The notes under the pieces are model-generated. The model made no database searches. It saw only the letters and a program-made list of their open reading frames with translations, and was not told the DNA's origin. Shown here one piece after another: positions 8,246 to 17,449 of a stretch of 64,000 bases of DNA. The stretch is from contig NZ_BSFQ01000027.1 in the NCBI RefSeq assembly GCF_027922425.1, forward strand, positions 35,959-99,958. Direction: 5' to 3'. Within the stretch, counting starts at the first letter, position 1; every line of letters begins with the position of its first letter. The DNA is from Pseudonocardia halophobica. GTDB taxonomy: Bacteria > Actinomycetota > Actinomycetes > Mycobacteriales > Pseudonocardiaceae. The translations under genes were made by a program, and so were the position numbers.

Positions 8246-9436
8246 ATGCAGTACTGGAGCTTCACCGAGGCCGCCTACCCCGACCTGCCCGAGCCCGAGA
8301 CGTACCCGTCGATCCGGGTGACCCTGCCCAACGGCGTCATTGACCCCGAGCGGGCCGCGAGCCTGTGGGACCGCTACATCCGGGAGTGGCAGGTCGCCGA
8401 CGAGTGCGGCCTCAACGTGATGGTGAATGAACACCACTCCACGGCGACGTGCATGACGTCAGTCGCGCCCCTGATCACCGCGGTGCTGGCGCGCGTCACC
8501 TCGAACGCCCGCATCCTGCTGCTGGGCAACCCTGTCGCGAACCGGCCGGACCCCGTCCGGATCGCCGAGGAGATGGCACTGGTCGACGTCCTGAGCCACG
8601 GCCGGCTCGACGTCGGATTCGTGCGCGGCGTGCCGTACGAGATCAGCGCGACGAACACCAAGCCGATCGGCATGACCGAGCGCATGTGGGAGGCCATCGA
8701 GCTCATCACCCGTGCCTGGGCGACCCACGACGGGCCGTTCAACTGGGAGGGCGAGTTCTTCCACCACCGCCAGGTCAACATCTGGCCGCGGCCCTACCAG
8801 CAGCCGACCCCGCCGGTCTGGGTCACCGCGGTCAGCCCGAGCAGCGCCACTCGGATCGCCGACCAAGACTACCGGATCGCCACTTTCCTCACCGGGTACG
8901 AAGGCGCCCGTACCGTCTTTCAGGCTTATCGGGACCGGCAGGCCGAGGCGGGCAAACCAGTCCCTGCGGACGACAAGTTCGGCTACGCCGCACTCGTCTA
9001 CACCGGAAAGACGGACGCCGAGGGCCTCGACGGCGCCCGAAAACTGCTCTGGTACCTAACTTCGAACAAGGTGGCCACGGAGTTCCTTTACCCGCCGGGC
9101 TACACGCCCTACCCGGTGCGCGCCGCTGGCCTGCGCGCGCACAGCGCGGTCCACGACCCGGCGCTGCTGGCCGATCAGGGCGGCCACGCGAAGAAGGACC
9201 TCGCCTTGATGTCCCTTGAGGAGCTCATCGACCGTGGGATCGTCTTCGCGGGCAGCCCTCAGACCGTCTCGAACCAGATTGAGAAGTTCTACTCCGAGGT
9301 CGGCGGCTTCGGGAACCTGCTGCTCATGGGCCAGGCGGGCCACATGGAGCATGACGAGGCTGTCCGCGGCCTGGAGCTCTTCGCCGACCAGGTCGTCCCC
9401 GCGGTGAACCGCTTGACCGACGCCGCCACAGTCTGA
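8246..9436 (+). CDS. LLM class flavin-dependent oxidoreductase
   Basis: A 396-residue luciferase-like monooxygenase with a bacterial luciferase alpha-like TIM barrel. It has VNEHHSTATC near residue 60, the LGNPVANRPDPVRIAEEMA segment and DVLSHGRLDVGFVRG. These enzymes use reduced FMN (some use F420) to oxygenate ketones, aldehydes or sulfonates. A ribosome site (AGGAGG) lies just before ATG 8246. It sits between a hydrolase-fold protein and a metabolite:proton symporter. The product may be an ester or hydroxylated intermediate of the local pathway. A second, shorter LLM protein is encoded at 19365. Confidence 0.88.
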   Translation: MQYWSFTEAAYPDLPEPETYPSIRVTLPNGVIDPERAASLWDRYIREWQVADECGLNVMVNEHHSTATCMTSVAPLITAVLARVTSNARILLLGNPVANRPDPVRIAEEMALVDVLSHGRLDVGFVRGVPYEISATNTKPIGMTERMWEAIELITRAWATHDGPFNWEGEFFHHRQVNIWPRPYQQPTPPVWVTAVSPSSATRIADQDYRIATFLTGYEGARTVFQAYRDRQAEAGKPVPADDKFGYAALVYTGKTDAEGLDGARKLLWYLTSNKVATEFLYPPGYTPYPVRAAGLRAHSAVHDPALLADQGGHAKKDLALMSLEELIDRGIVFAGSPQTVSNQIEKFYSEVGGFGNLLLMGQAGHMEHDEAVRGLELFADQVVPAVNRLTDAATV

Positions 9437-9460
9437 CCCCACCTCGATGATCGGAGCACA

Positions 9461-10765
9461 ATGACGTCTCAATCATCCCTGCCAGACAACGTCGCGGCAC
9501 CACCCACGGAGAACGCAGCACTCTCGCGTCGCTCCGTGGTGGCGGCCGGCACCGGGAACGCGCTCGAGTTCTACGACTTCGCCGTGTTCGCCTCGTTAAC
9601 CCCGGTGATCTCGACGCTGTTCTTCCCCGCAGGAAACCCGGTCGCCGCGATCCTTTCTACGCTGGCGCTCTATGCCGTCGGCTTCGTGGTGCGCCCGGTG
9701 GGGGCCATCCTGCTGGGCCAGCTCGCCGACCGCCGCGGACGCAAGTTCACCCTCTTCCTCGCCCTAACCCTCATGGGCGTGACGACGGTGCTCGTCGGCG
9801 TCATGCCGACGTACGCCCAGGTCGGCATCCTAGCGCCCGCACTGCTCTGCCTCGCACGGGTCCTGCAGGGCATCTCGGTCGGCGGCGAGTTCGGGACCGC
9901 CGCCACCTACCTCATCGAGCACTCGCCCCGGCACAAGCGCGGGCTCTACGGATCCTTCGCTGTGTTCTCCTCCGCGAGCGGCAGCGTGCTTGGCATCTTC
10001 GTCGTGCTGATGCTGACCATCTCCATGACCCAGGAGACGCTTAGCGGATGGGGCTGGCGGCTGCCGTTCCTCCTCGGCTTTCCACTCCTCGCCATCGGCA
10101 TGTACCTGAGGTTCCGCCTGGCCGAGTCCCCAGAGTTCGAGGAGCTCAAAGCCGAGGGCACACGAGCGCAAAATCCGCTGCGCACACTTTTCCGCGAGCA
10201 CTGGCGGGCCTTCCTGACGGTGCTGGGAATCAGCGTCGGCTACCAAATCCTCTCAGCCACCATCCAAGGCTTCCTGCTCACCCACATCCGCACCGTCGTG
10301 GGGATGCCAGCTGTGCCTGCGCTGACCACGGTGCTGATCGCCGCGCTGTTGGGCCTTGGGATGGTGCTGGTCGTCGGGACCGTGGCGGACCGGATCGAGC
10401 GCCGGACGTTGCTGCTCATGGCGTGTGGGCTGGCACTCGTCCTGCCCCTCCCGTGCATGCTGATCATCAGCCTCGGCGGCTTCGGGCCTGTGCTGATCGG
10501 GCAGATCGTGTTCTGGATTCCACTCGCCATCTTCGGCGGGGTGGTTTCCGCCGTCTTCGCGGACCTCTTCCCGGCGCAGGTCAGGGCATCCGGCTTCGGC
10601 ATCGCCTACGGCTTCGGAGTCGCGGGCTTCGCGGGCACAACCCCCTTTGTCGCCACCCTATTGGTCGACTCCTCGGGCACCGTGCTGGCACCGGCCTGGT
10701 ACGTGATCGCCGCGGCCGCCGTCACTATGGTCGTCGTGGCGACCGCGATGCGGCGGACGACGTGA
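9461..10765 (+). CDS. MFS transporter, metabolite:H+ symporter (MHS) type
   Basis: 434 residues with about 12 hydrophobic segments. Signature features of the MHS group are visible: GNALEFYDFAVFASL in the first helix, GQLADRRGRK between helices 2 and 3, and SVGGEFGTAATYLIE in helix 4. MHS proteins import carboxylates, betaines or aromatic acids together with protons across the cytoplasmic membrane. Its stop overlaps the GTG start of the next SDR, so it is co-transcribed with the catabolic genes and probably imports their substrate. Confidence 0.9.
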   Translation: MTSQSSLPDNVAAPPTENAALSRRSVVAAGTGNALEFYDFAVFASLTPVISTLFFPAGNPVAAILSTLALYAVGFVVRPVGAILLGQLADRRGRKFTLFLALTLMGVTTVLVGVMPTYAQVGILAPALLCLARVLQGISVGGEFGTAATYLIEHSPRHKRGLYGSFAVFSSASGSVLGIFVVLMLTISMTQETLSGWGWRLPFLLGFPLLAIGMYLRFRLAESPEFEELKAEGTRAQNPLRTLFREHWRAFLTVLGISVGYQILSATIQGFLLTHIRTVVGMPAVPALTTVLIAALLGLGMVLVVGTVADRIERRTLLLMACGLALVLPLPCMLIISLGGFGPVLIGQIVFWIPLAIFGGVVSAVFADLFPAQVRASGFGIAYGFGVAGFAGTTPFVATLLVDSSGTVLAPAWYVIAAAAVTMVVVATAMRRTT

Positions 10766-11574
10766 GCGTGGGTCGGCTGACGGGGCGGACGGCAGTAGTC
10801 ACGGGTGCGGGCTCGGGGATCGGCGCGGCCACGGCCGAGCTGTTCGCCCGGGAGGGCGCGAAGGTCGTCGTAGCTGATCTCGATAAGGCGACAGCCGCGG
10901 CGACCGTGGAGCGGATCCGCGACGAGGGCGGAGCAGCGGAACCCTACGCGGTGGACGTCTCGGACTCCTCTGAGGTCGCCGGACTCGTCGCGTTCACCGT
11001 GGACACCTTCGGTAGCGTGGACGTGCTGCAGAACTACGCCTCAAACCGGGGAGTGGTCGCGCAGGACGTCCTGCTTGCCGCCGCCGATCCGGAGGTCTGG
11101 CTCCAGCAGCTATCCGTGGACCTGTTGGGCTGCATGCTCACCGCGAAGCACGTCCTCCCGCATATGCTGCGGGCGGGCTCGGGGAGCATCACGAACGCGT
11201 CCTCGCTGGTCGCGTGGCTCGCTCTGGAGGCCCGGCCGGCGTACGCCACGGCGAAGGCCGGGGTGATCGGGCTGTCCAAATCCATCGCCGTGGAGTACGG
11301 CAGGCAGGGCATCCGGTGCAACGTCGTGGCTCCGGGCCCGATTGTCTCGCCGGGCACCGAGGAGATGTACTCCGAGGAGCAGACGGCGGTAATGCTCGAG
11401 CACGTCGCGGCGCCGCGCCTGGGTAGGCCTGACGACGTCGCGCTGGCGGCCTTGTTCCTCGCATCGCCAGAGTCAACCTTCGTCAACGGGCAGGTGCTAG
11501 TCGTGGACGGGGGCATGTCGGCGTACGCGCCCATGGTCCCGTCGTTCCGCCGGTTGGCCGGCGGGGAGGAGTAG
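10762..11574 (+). CDS. SDR family oxidoreductase (non-canonical NNAG)
   Basis: 270 residues from GTG 10762, overlapping the transporter stop; GTG 10768 is an alternative. It has TGAGSGIG, an acidic residue after beta-2 (VVADLD), and a catalytic Ser (NASSLVAW) and YATAK. The NNAG segment, which stabilises the central sheet, reads NYASNRG, an unusual replacement shared with a minority of SDRs. It is probably an NAD-dependent dehydrogenase of the pathway. The epimerase gene follows after 5 bases. Confidence 0.87.
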   Translation: MSVGRLTGRTAVVTGAGSGIGAATAELFAREGAKVVVADLDKATAAATVERIRDEGGAAEPYAVDVSDSSEVAGLVAFTVDTFGSVDVLQNYASNRGVVAQDVLLAAADPEVWLQQLSVDLLGCMLTAKHVLPHMLRAGSGSITNASSLVAWLALEARPAYATAKAGVIGLSKSIAVEYGRQGIRCNVVAPGPIVSPGTEEMYSEEQTAVMLEHVAAPRLGRPDDVALAALFLASPESTFVNGQVLVVDGGMSAYAPMVPSFRRLAGGEE

Positions 11575-11579
11575 GCGAG

Positions 11580-12548
11580 ATGCGTGTGATGGTGACCGGT
11601 GGCCTCGGGGTAAATGGGGCCTGGGTGGTGCGCGAGCTGCTCGACCGCGGCCACGAGGTCGGCATCTTGGAGGCCCGGGACGACACGTCGCTGATCGACG
11701 ACGTCAAGGACCGGGTCGAACTCGTCGTCGCCGACGTCCGGGACGCCGGACAGGTGGTCGAGGCGACGGCGAAGCTGGCCCCGGAGGCGGTGGTGCACCT
11801 GGCCGCGTTCGTCGATTGCGATCGGGACCCGCAGCTGGCGATCGCGGTGAACGTCGGCGGTACAGCGAACGTCTGCGCGGCGGCCGTCGCCGCGCGCGTG
11901 CGCCGAGTCGTCTATACCAGCACGAAGGGGGTGTACGGGCCCAGTGTGGGCGACCGCGGCCATCCCACCTACGCGCCGATCCCCGAGCACGGAAAGCGGG
12001 TGTCGCGCGACATCTACCCGATCACGAAGGCCGCAGCCGAGGACGTCCTGTGGTGGTACGGCCGCACGACCGAGCTCGAGGTCGCCGCCATGCGGTTCGC
12101 CACGATCTACGGACCCGGCAAGCTAGCCCGGCACGGCGGGGAGGGCTTCGGGCGGCAGATCTCGCTTTACAGCTCGATGCTGGAGCTGCCCGCCGCCGGG
12201 CGGCCGTTCGCCGTAGAGCGTGGCGCCGACGAGCGCAACGACCTCGTCTACGTTCTCGACGTGGCGGACGCGATCGCGACGGTCGCCCTGGCCCCGGAGC
12301 CTTTGCAGCACAACGCGTACAACGTCACCGGCGGGGAGCCCGTATCGACCGCGGCGTACGCCGCCGCGATCCGGCGTCTGATTCCCGGAGCGGACCTGCG
12401 GGTCGGCCCCGGGCTGGACCCCATGGGCATGGGCGCCCCCTACTACACGAGACTCGACGGGAGCCGTATGGCGACGGAATTCGGGTGGCAGCCCCGCTAC
12501 GATCTGGAGCGCGCGCTGCGGGACTACCGCGATCGGGTCGCTCTATGA
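11580..12548 (+). CDS. NAD-dependent epimerase/dehydratase family protein
   Basis: 322 residues, extended SDR. It has the GGLGVNGAWV N-terminal nucleotide loop, a conserved HLAAFVDCD segment and a YPITKAAAE catalytic Tyr-Lys pair near residue 145. The TSTKGVYG segment supplies the Ser/Thr partner. The substrate is not necessarily a sugar nucleotide, since actinobacterial catabolic clusters often contain such proteins acting on hydroxyacyl or steroid-like substrates. A GGAGGAG site precedes the ATG. The stop overlaps the ATG of the quinone oxidoreductase gene. Confidence 0.87.
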   Translation: MRVMVTGGLGVNGAWVVRELLDRGHEVGILEARDDTSLIDDVKDRVELVVADVRDAGQVVEATAKLAPEAVVHLAAFVDCDRDPQLAIAVNVGGTANVCAAAVAARVRRVVYTSTKGVYGPSVGDRGHPTYAPIPEHGKRVSRDIYPITKAAAEDVLWWYGRTTELEVAAMRFATIYGPGKLARHGGEGFGRQISLYSSMLELPAAGRPFAVERGADERNDLVYVLDVADAIATVALAPEPLQHNAYNVTGGEPVSTAAYAAAIRRLIPGADLRVGPGLDPMGMGAPYYTRLDGSRMATEFGWQPRYDLERALRDYRDRVAL

Positions 12549-13513
12549 GGGCGGCGCTGTACAGACGTCCCGGCCCGGCGAACGAGGTGCTAGAGGTCCT
12601 GGACCTGGAGACTCCCGAGCCCGGCCCAGAAGAGGTGCGGGTGCGGATCACCGTCTCGGGCATCAACCCGACGGACTGGAAGACGCGCGCCGGAACGAAC
12701 CGGCGACGACCCGACGGGTTCCAGATACCCCACCATGACGGCGCCGGAGTGGTCGACGCGGTCGGCCCCGGCGTTATCGGACTGGCTGTGGGCCAACGAG
12801 TCTGGACCTACCTCGCGGCCTACCACAACCGTTGGGGCACCGCGGCCGAGTACGCCGTGCTGCCCGCCTCGCGGGTGGTTCCGCTGCCGGACGAGGCCTC
12901 CGATGAGCTGGGGGCATGCCTGGGTGTACCTGCGCTGACCGCCGCGCACTGTCTCGGCGGGAGCTTCAAGTCGCTGGAGGGGCGGACCGTACTCGTGGCC
13001 GGCGGCGCGGGCGCGGTGGGCCACTTCGCGATCGAGCTCGCCACGTTCGCGGGCGCAGCGGTCGTGACCACCGTCAGCTCCGAGGAGAAGGCGGAGCTGG
13101 CACGGGCAGCAGGTGCGGATCATGTGCTGCGCTACGACGAACCGGATGTGGCTCAGCGGATCGGTGACCTGGTTGGCGGGGTCGACCGCGTCGTCGAGGT
13201 GGCACCCGGCGCGAACATGGAGCTGGACCTGGCGGTCCTGAACCAGGGCGGCACGATCTCCACCTACGCCGCCGAGCCGGAGCTGGTGCTTGCGGGCGGC
13301 CCGCTCATGAGCGGGAATGTGCGGCTGGAGTTCGTGCTGCTCTACGGCGTGTCCGCACACGAGCTCGCCGCGGCGGTGGGGTGGACGGCAGACGCGCTGG
13401 CGGCCGGGGCGCTCTCGGCGCTGCCGATCGCGGCCTACCCGCTGGAGCGGGTCGCGGCGGCGCAGGAGCACGTGGAGCAGGGTTTCGTAGGAAAGGTGGT
13501 GGTGCGGCCGTGA
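12545..13513 (+). CDS. Zinc-independent MDR family oxidoreductase (quinone oxidoreductase-like)
   Basis: 322 residues of the medium-chain dehydrogenase/reductase superfamily. The N-terminal GroES-like domain has SGINPTDWKTRAG and HHDGAGVV. The Rossmann domain carries VAGGAGAVGHFAIELA, the AxxGxxG-type NADPH loop. Cys and His zinc ligands of alcohol dehydrogenases are absent, as in NADPH:quinone or enoyl reductases. It overlaps the epimerase stop and the next GTG start, so it belongs to the same operon. It most likely reduces an activated double bond or quinone; the substrate is unknown. Confidence 0.88.
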   Translation: MRAALYRRPGPANEVLEVLDLETPEPGPEEVRVRITVSGINPTDWKTRAGTNRRRPDGFQIPHHDGAGVVDAVGPGVIGLAVGQRVWTYLAAYHNRWGTAAEYAVLPASRVVPLPDEASDELGACLGVPALTAAHCLGGSFKSLEGRTVLVAGGAGAVGHFAIELATFAGAAVVTTVSSEEKAELARAAGADHVLRYDEPDVAQRIGDLVGGVDRVVEVAPGANMELDLAVLNQGGTISTYAAEPELVLAGGPLMSGNVRLEFVLLYGVSAHELAAAVGWTADALAAGALSALPIAAYPLERVAAAQEHVEQGFVGKVVVRP

Positions 13514-15120
13514 CCGGAGGGCTGATCAGCGCGCTTACGCCGCTGTCCTTCCTGGAGCGCTCCGCAATCGTTTACGCCGAATCACCGGCGGTCGTGTACG
13601 GCGAGCGGACCTGGACCTACCGAGAGTTTGCCGACGAGGTGGCCCGCCGAGCGCGGGCGCTGCGTGGGGCTGGTGTCCGCCCCGGAGACCGGGTCGCCTA
13701 CCTCATGCCCAACGTCCCGGAGATGCTGGTGGCGCACTACGCCGTGCCTCTCGCGGGCGCGGTGCTGGTGGCGGTCAACACCCGGCTTGCGGCGGCGGAG
13801 GCGCGCGCCATCCTCGACCATTCCGGCGCGACCCTGCTCGTAGTCGACGCCGCTTTCTCGAGCACGGTGGCCCCGCTGGTCGGATCGCTAGCGACGGTGC
13901 GGACGATCGTGGAGGTGGCGGACCCGCTGGGGCCGCCGACCACAGACGGCGTCCCCGGAGCCGTCGCCTTTGCCGACCTGCCCGTGAACGGGACCGGTGA
14001 GCTCGTCTGGTCCGTCGAGGACGAGCACACCGCAATTTCGATCAACTACACCTCCGGGACGACCGGTCGTCCCAAGGGTGTGGTCTATACCCACCGGGGT
14101 GCGTACCTGAACGCGCTCGGCGGGATGCACCACAGCGACCATGACGCGGGCAGTGTCTACCTGTGGACACTGCCGATGTTCCACTGCAACGGCTGGTGCA
14201 CACCCTGGGCACTCGTCGCGGCCGGCGGCACCCAGGTGTGCCTGCGCGAGGTGCGAGGGGACGCCGTCTGGGGCCTCATCAAACGCCACGGGGTGACCCA
14301 TCTCAACGGCGCACCCACGGTGCTCACGACGATCCTGCAGTCCGCAGCGGGGCACGCGCTCGGCCGCGAGCTCGTGGTCACGACGGCGGGCGCGCCGCCC
14401 AGCCCGACCGTCATCCTCGGTATGGAGGACATGGGCTTCCGGATCGTGCACGTCTACGGGCTCACCGAGACCTACGGGCCCTACACGATCAATGAGCATC
14501 AACGTTCCTGGGAGAGCTTGCCCCCGGAGCGGCGCGCCGTTCTGACGGCACGGCAGGGCGTCGGGATGGTGCAGGTCGACCGGGTCCGGGTGGTCGACCG
14601 CGAGCTCAAGGACGTGCCCGCCGACGGCGTGACGATGGGCGAAGTTGTGATGCGCGGCAACACCGTGATGAAGGAGTACTTCCGGGACCCTGAGGCGACC
14701 GCGGAGGCGTTCGCGGGCGGCTGGTTCCACTCCGGGGACCTCGGCGTGCTGCACCCTGACGGGTACGTCGAGCTGCGCGACCGGGCTAAGGACGTCATCA
14801 TCTCCGGTGGCGAGAATATCTCGACCATCGAGGTGGAGCATGCCGTCGCGGCGCACCCGGACGTGCTCGAGGTCGCCGTGCTCGGTGTCCCCGACGAGCG
14901 CTGGGGCGAGCGGCCGAAGGCCTTCGTCGTCCCGCGGCCGGGCCGACTTCCCACCGAAGGCGAGCTCATCGCGCACGTGCGGGAGCACCTTGCGCACTAC
15001 AAGGCGCCCCGCGAGGTCGAGATAGTCGACGAGCTTCCCAAGACCTCGACCGGCAAGGTCCAGAAGTACGAGCTGCGGGAACGGGAGTGGTCCGGCGAGA
15101 CCACCCGAATCCGCGGATGA
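13510..15120 (+). CDS. AMP-dependent acyl-CoA synthetase
   Basis: 536 residues from GTG 13510, overlapping the preceding stop. It is an ANL superfamily ligase: the phosphate loop YTSGTTGRPKG near residue 180, a YGLTETYG motif (A5), a FHSGDLG Asp (A7), and the C-terminal RAKDVIISGGENIS hinge followed by the catalytic Lys in PKTSTGKVQKYEL. It converts a carboxylic acid, ATP and CoA to acyl-CoA, AMP and pyrophosphate. Sequence character is of the medium/long-chain or fatty-acid-like subgroup. It supplies the CoA thioester that the crotonase, SDRs and thiolase of the block could process. Confidence 0.9.
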   Translation: MTGGLISALTPLSFLERSAIVYAESPAVVYGERTWTYREFADEVARRARALRGAGVRPGDRVAYLMPNVPEMLVAHYAVPLAGAVLVAVNTRLAAAEARAILDHSGATLLVVDAAFSSTVAPLVGSLATVRTIVEVADPLGPPTTDGVPGAVAFADLPVNGTGELVWSVEDEHTAISINYTSGTTGRPKGVVYTHRGAYLNALGGMHHSDHDAGSVYLWTLPMFHCNGWCTPWALVAAGGTQVCLREVRGDAVWGLIKRHGVTHLNGAPTVLTTILQSAAGHALGRELVVTTAGAPPSPTVILGMEDMGFRIVHVYGLTETYGPYTINEHQRSWESLPPERRAVLTARQGVGMVQVDRVRVVDRELKDVPADGVTMGEVVMRGNTVMKEYFRDPEATAEAFAGGWFHSGDLGVLHPDGYVELRDRAKDVIISGGENISTIEVEHAVAAHPDVLEVAVLGVPDERWGERPKAFVVPRPGRLPTEGELIAHVREHLAHYKAPREVEIVDELPKTSTGKVQKYELREREWSGETTRIRG

Positions 15121-15152
15121 CCGGCCCACCACCCCCGAAGGAGCGGCGTGGC

Positions 15153-15419
15153 ATGACGACACAGAACCCGACGATCGCACCCCCGCGCGTCGTCGAGCGG
15201 GAGGCGGTGACGGCCGACGATCTGGCGGCCCTCTGCGTCGACCTCGCACGAGACTTCCCCGGCTCCACAGCGGCGGACTTCCGGCGCTACCCGGTGCTTA
15301 GTGAGGGCGGGTGGTTCCTGGTGGTCAAGCACCAGCCCACTCTGCGTTCAGTGAGCCGAGAACCCTGGGACCTGTTCGGGCCGATCCGGCTCACCTCTCA
15401 CGGGCTGGACCTCTCGTGA
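15153..15419 (+). CDS. Small protein upstream of HyuA/HyuB-like subunits
   Basis: 88 residues from ATG 15153, with the ribosome site AAGGAG at 15138-15143. I do not recognise a family. It is soluble, mixed alpha/beta in character, with one Cys only, and ends in a Ser stop that overlaps the start of the hydantoinase A-like gene. Because acetone- and acetophenone-carboxylase-type complexes include small extra subunits next to HyuA/HyuB-like proteins, an accessory subunit is a reasonable guess from context only. Confidence 0.6.
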   Translation: MTTQNPTIAPPRVVEREAVTADDLAALCVDLARDFPGSTAADFRRYPVLSEGGWFLVVKHQPTLRSVSREPWDLFGPIRLTSHGLDLS

Positions 15420-17449
15420 TGATCGGGGTGGACGTCGGCGGCACCTTCACCGACGTCGTGGCTGTCGACGGCGGCGAGATCCGGACGATTAAGGTCGCGA
15501 CTGCGGCGCGCACCGAGGAGGGGGTTCTCGCAGGGGCGCGGGAGGCCGGCGTCGAGCACGCTACGACCTTCAACCACGCCAGCACGCACGGGCTGAACGC
15601 GGTGATCACCCGCAGGCTGCCTAAGGTCGCGTTTCTGACGACCATGGGGCACCGGGACATCCTGGACGCCGGCCGCACCTGGCGTCCGGCCGAAGCACTG
15701 ACCGATGCGCACTGGCGGCGCTCCTTCGGCGACGCCTCCCGTCCGCTCGTACCGCGTTACCTGCGCCGTGGCATCCGGGAGCGGATCACCGCGGACGGCG
15801 GGATCCTCATCCCGCTCGACGAGGAGCATGCCCGCGCCGAGCTGGAGGTGCTGAGGGACTGCGCGGTGGAGGGTGTAGCGATTTGCTTGCTCAACGCCTA
15901 TGTGAGCGCGCACCACGAGGAGCGGCTGCGGGAGCTGGTGGCCGAAGTGCTCGGCGACGTGCCCTGCTCGATCTCCAGCGAGGTCTCGCCACTGGCCAAG
16001 GAGTTCGCCCGGTCCTCCACCACCGTCGTGGACGTGTTCATGCGGATCATCTATGACGGCTACACGTCGAGGCTGGACGCCGGTCTGCGCGAGGCCGGAT
16101 TCCGGGGCGAGCTGAACTACGCCAACTGCGCCGCCCAGCTCGTGGCGGCGGACGTCGCGGTCGAGCACCCGTATCAGATCGTCTTCGCGGGGCCCGCCGC
16201 CGGGACCGTGGCGGGCGCCCACTTCGGTTCACTGATCGACGCTCCGAACCTACTGTGCGCGGATATTGGCGGGACCTCGTGCGACATCAGCCTGGTGACA
16301 GCGGGTGAGCCCAGTGTCGACACCACCTTCCAGCTCGAACACGACTTGGTCGTCAACGCGCTCTCCACTGAGGTCGTCAGCATCGGCGCCGGCGGCGGGA
16401 GCTTGGTGACCATCAGCCCGGCGGGAGAGCTGCAGGTCGGCCCGGGCTCGGCTGGCTCCGTGCCGGGACCCGCCTGTTACGGGCGGGGCGGGGTTGAGCC
16501 CGCGACCACGGACACCATGCTGCTCATGGGGATCCTCGATCCCGACGGGTTCGCCGGGGGGCGCATGCGGCTGGACCCCGATCTGTCCCGGCAAGCGTTC
16601 GAGGCGCTCGATACCCCGCTGACCTTCGACCAACGCGTGGACTACGCGTTCCGCACGGCTGTGGCGAACGTGGCCGAAGGGCTGTTCAACGTTGCCGTCA
16701 AGCACGGCATCGATCCCCGCGACTACAGCCTATTGGCTTTTGGCGCCGCCGGTCCGATGCTGCTTCCCGCGGCGCTGGACTTGATCCACGCAAGGGAGGT
16801 CGTGATCCCACCGCACCCGGGCCTGTTCTCCGCACTCGGCCTGGTCAGCTCCGACCAGGTCTACGGGGACAGCCGCAGCTCCTACACGATTCTGGAGCCG
16901 GGCGCCGCGGAGTCCATCGAGAAGGTGTACACGCAGATGGAGGAGCGGCTCGCCCAGCGCTTCGGCGACCGCGGCGAGAAGGTTCGGTTTGTGCGAACGT
17001 TCGACGCGCTCCTGGTGGGGCAGACCTGGGAGACCCCGTTCGTCGGGATCCCAGATGGCCCGATCACGCCGGAGACCGTACAGTGCATGATCGCGAACTT
17101 CCACGACGTCTACGAGCAGCGCACCGGCAACCGGTTCGAGGCGCTGCCCGTGCAGGGCGTGACCTACCGGGTCGAGGCGGTATTCGGTGTGGACAAGGTG
17201 GAGTACCCGCGAGTCCCCCGCCGGGAGACCGGTGGGCCGACGCCGAGCGGGGAGCTGCAGCTCCGCTACCTCGGACCGGAGCCGCTGCCTGCAGGGGAGT
17301 ACCAGCGCGCCGATCTGCGGGCCGGCGATACCTTGGTCGGACCCGCGGTCGTTCGAGAGCCGTTGTCCACCACGTTTGTGCCGCCGGACCACCGGCTCAC
17401 CGTTGGCGAGTACGGCGAGCTCCACATCCGACTCGAGGAGGCACAGTGA
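15419..17449 (+). CDS. Hydantoinase/oxoprolinase A-like subunit (ATP-dependent, HyuA family)
   Basis: 676 residues from ATG 15419; GTG 15416 immediately before is an alternative. The N-terminus GVDVGGTFTDVV is the actin-like ATP-binding signature of the HyuA family. Further conserved stretches are FNHASTHGLNAVI, ADIGGTSCDISLV near residue 280 and FGAAGPMLLPAA. Family members pair with HyuB to hydrolyse hydantoins or 5-oxoproline, or to carboxylate acetone or acetophenone using ATP. The downstream HyuB-like gene starts inside its stop (GTGA). No lactam-specific enzymes lie nearby, so ketone carboxylation is an attractive but unproven alternative. Confidence 0.88.
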   Translation: MIGVDVGGTFTDVVAVDGGEIRTIKVATAARTEEGVLAGAREAGVEHATTFNHASTHGLNAVITRRLPKVAFLTTMGHRDILDAGRTWRPAEALTDAHWRRSFGDASRPLVPRYLRRGIRERITADGGILIPLDEEHARAELEVLRDCAVEGVAICLLNAYVSAHHEERLRELVAEVLGDVPCSISSEVSPLAKEFARSSTTVVDVFMRIIYDGYTSRLDAGLREAGFRGELNYANCAAQLVAADVAVEHPYQIVFAGPAAGTVAGAHFGSLIDAPNLLCADIGGTSCDISLVTAGEPSVDTTFQLEHDLVVNALSTEVVSIGAGGGSLVTISPAGELQVGPGSAGSVPGPACYGRGGVEPATTDTMLLMGILDPDGFAGGRMRLDPDLSRQAFEALDTPLTFDQRVDYAFRTAVANVAEGLFNVAVKHGIDPRDYSLLAFGAAGPMLLPAALDLIHAREVVIPPHPGLFSALGLVSSDQVYGDSRSSYTILEPGAAESIEKVYTQMEERLAQRFGDRGEKVRFVRTFDALLVGQTWETPFVGIPDGPITPETVQCMIANFHDVYEQRTGNRFEALPVQGVTYRVEAVFGVDKVEYPRVPRRETGGPTPSGELQLRYLGPEPLPAGEYQRADLRAGDTLVGPAVVREPLSTTFVPPDHRLTVGEYGELHIRLEEAQ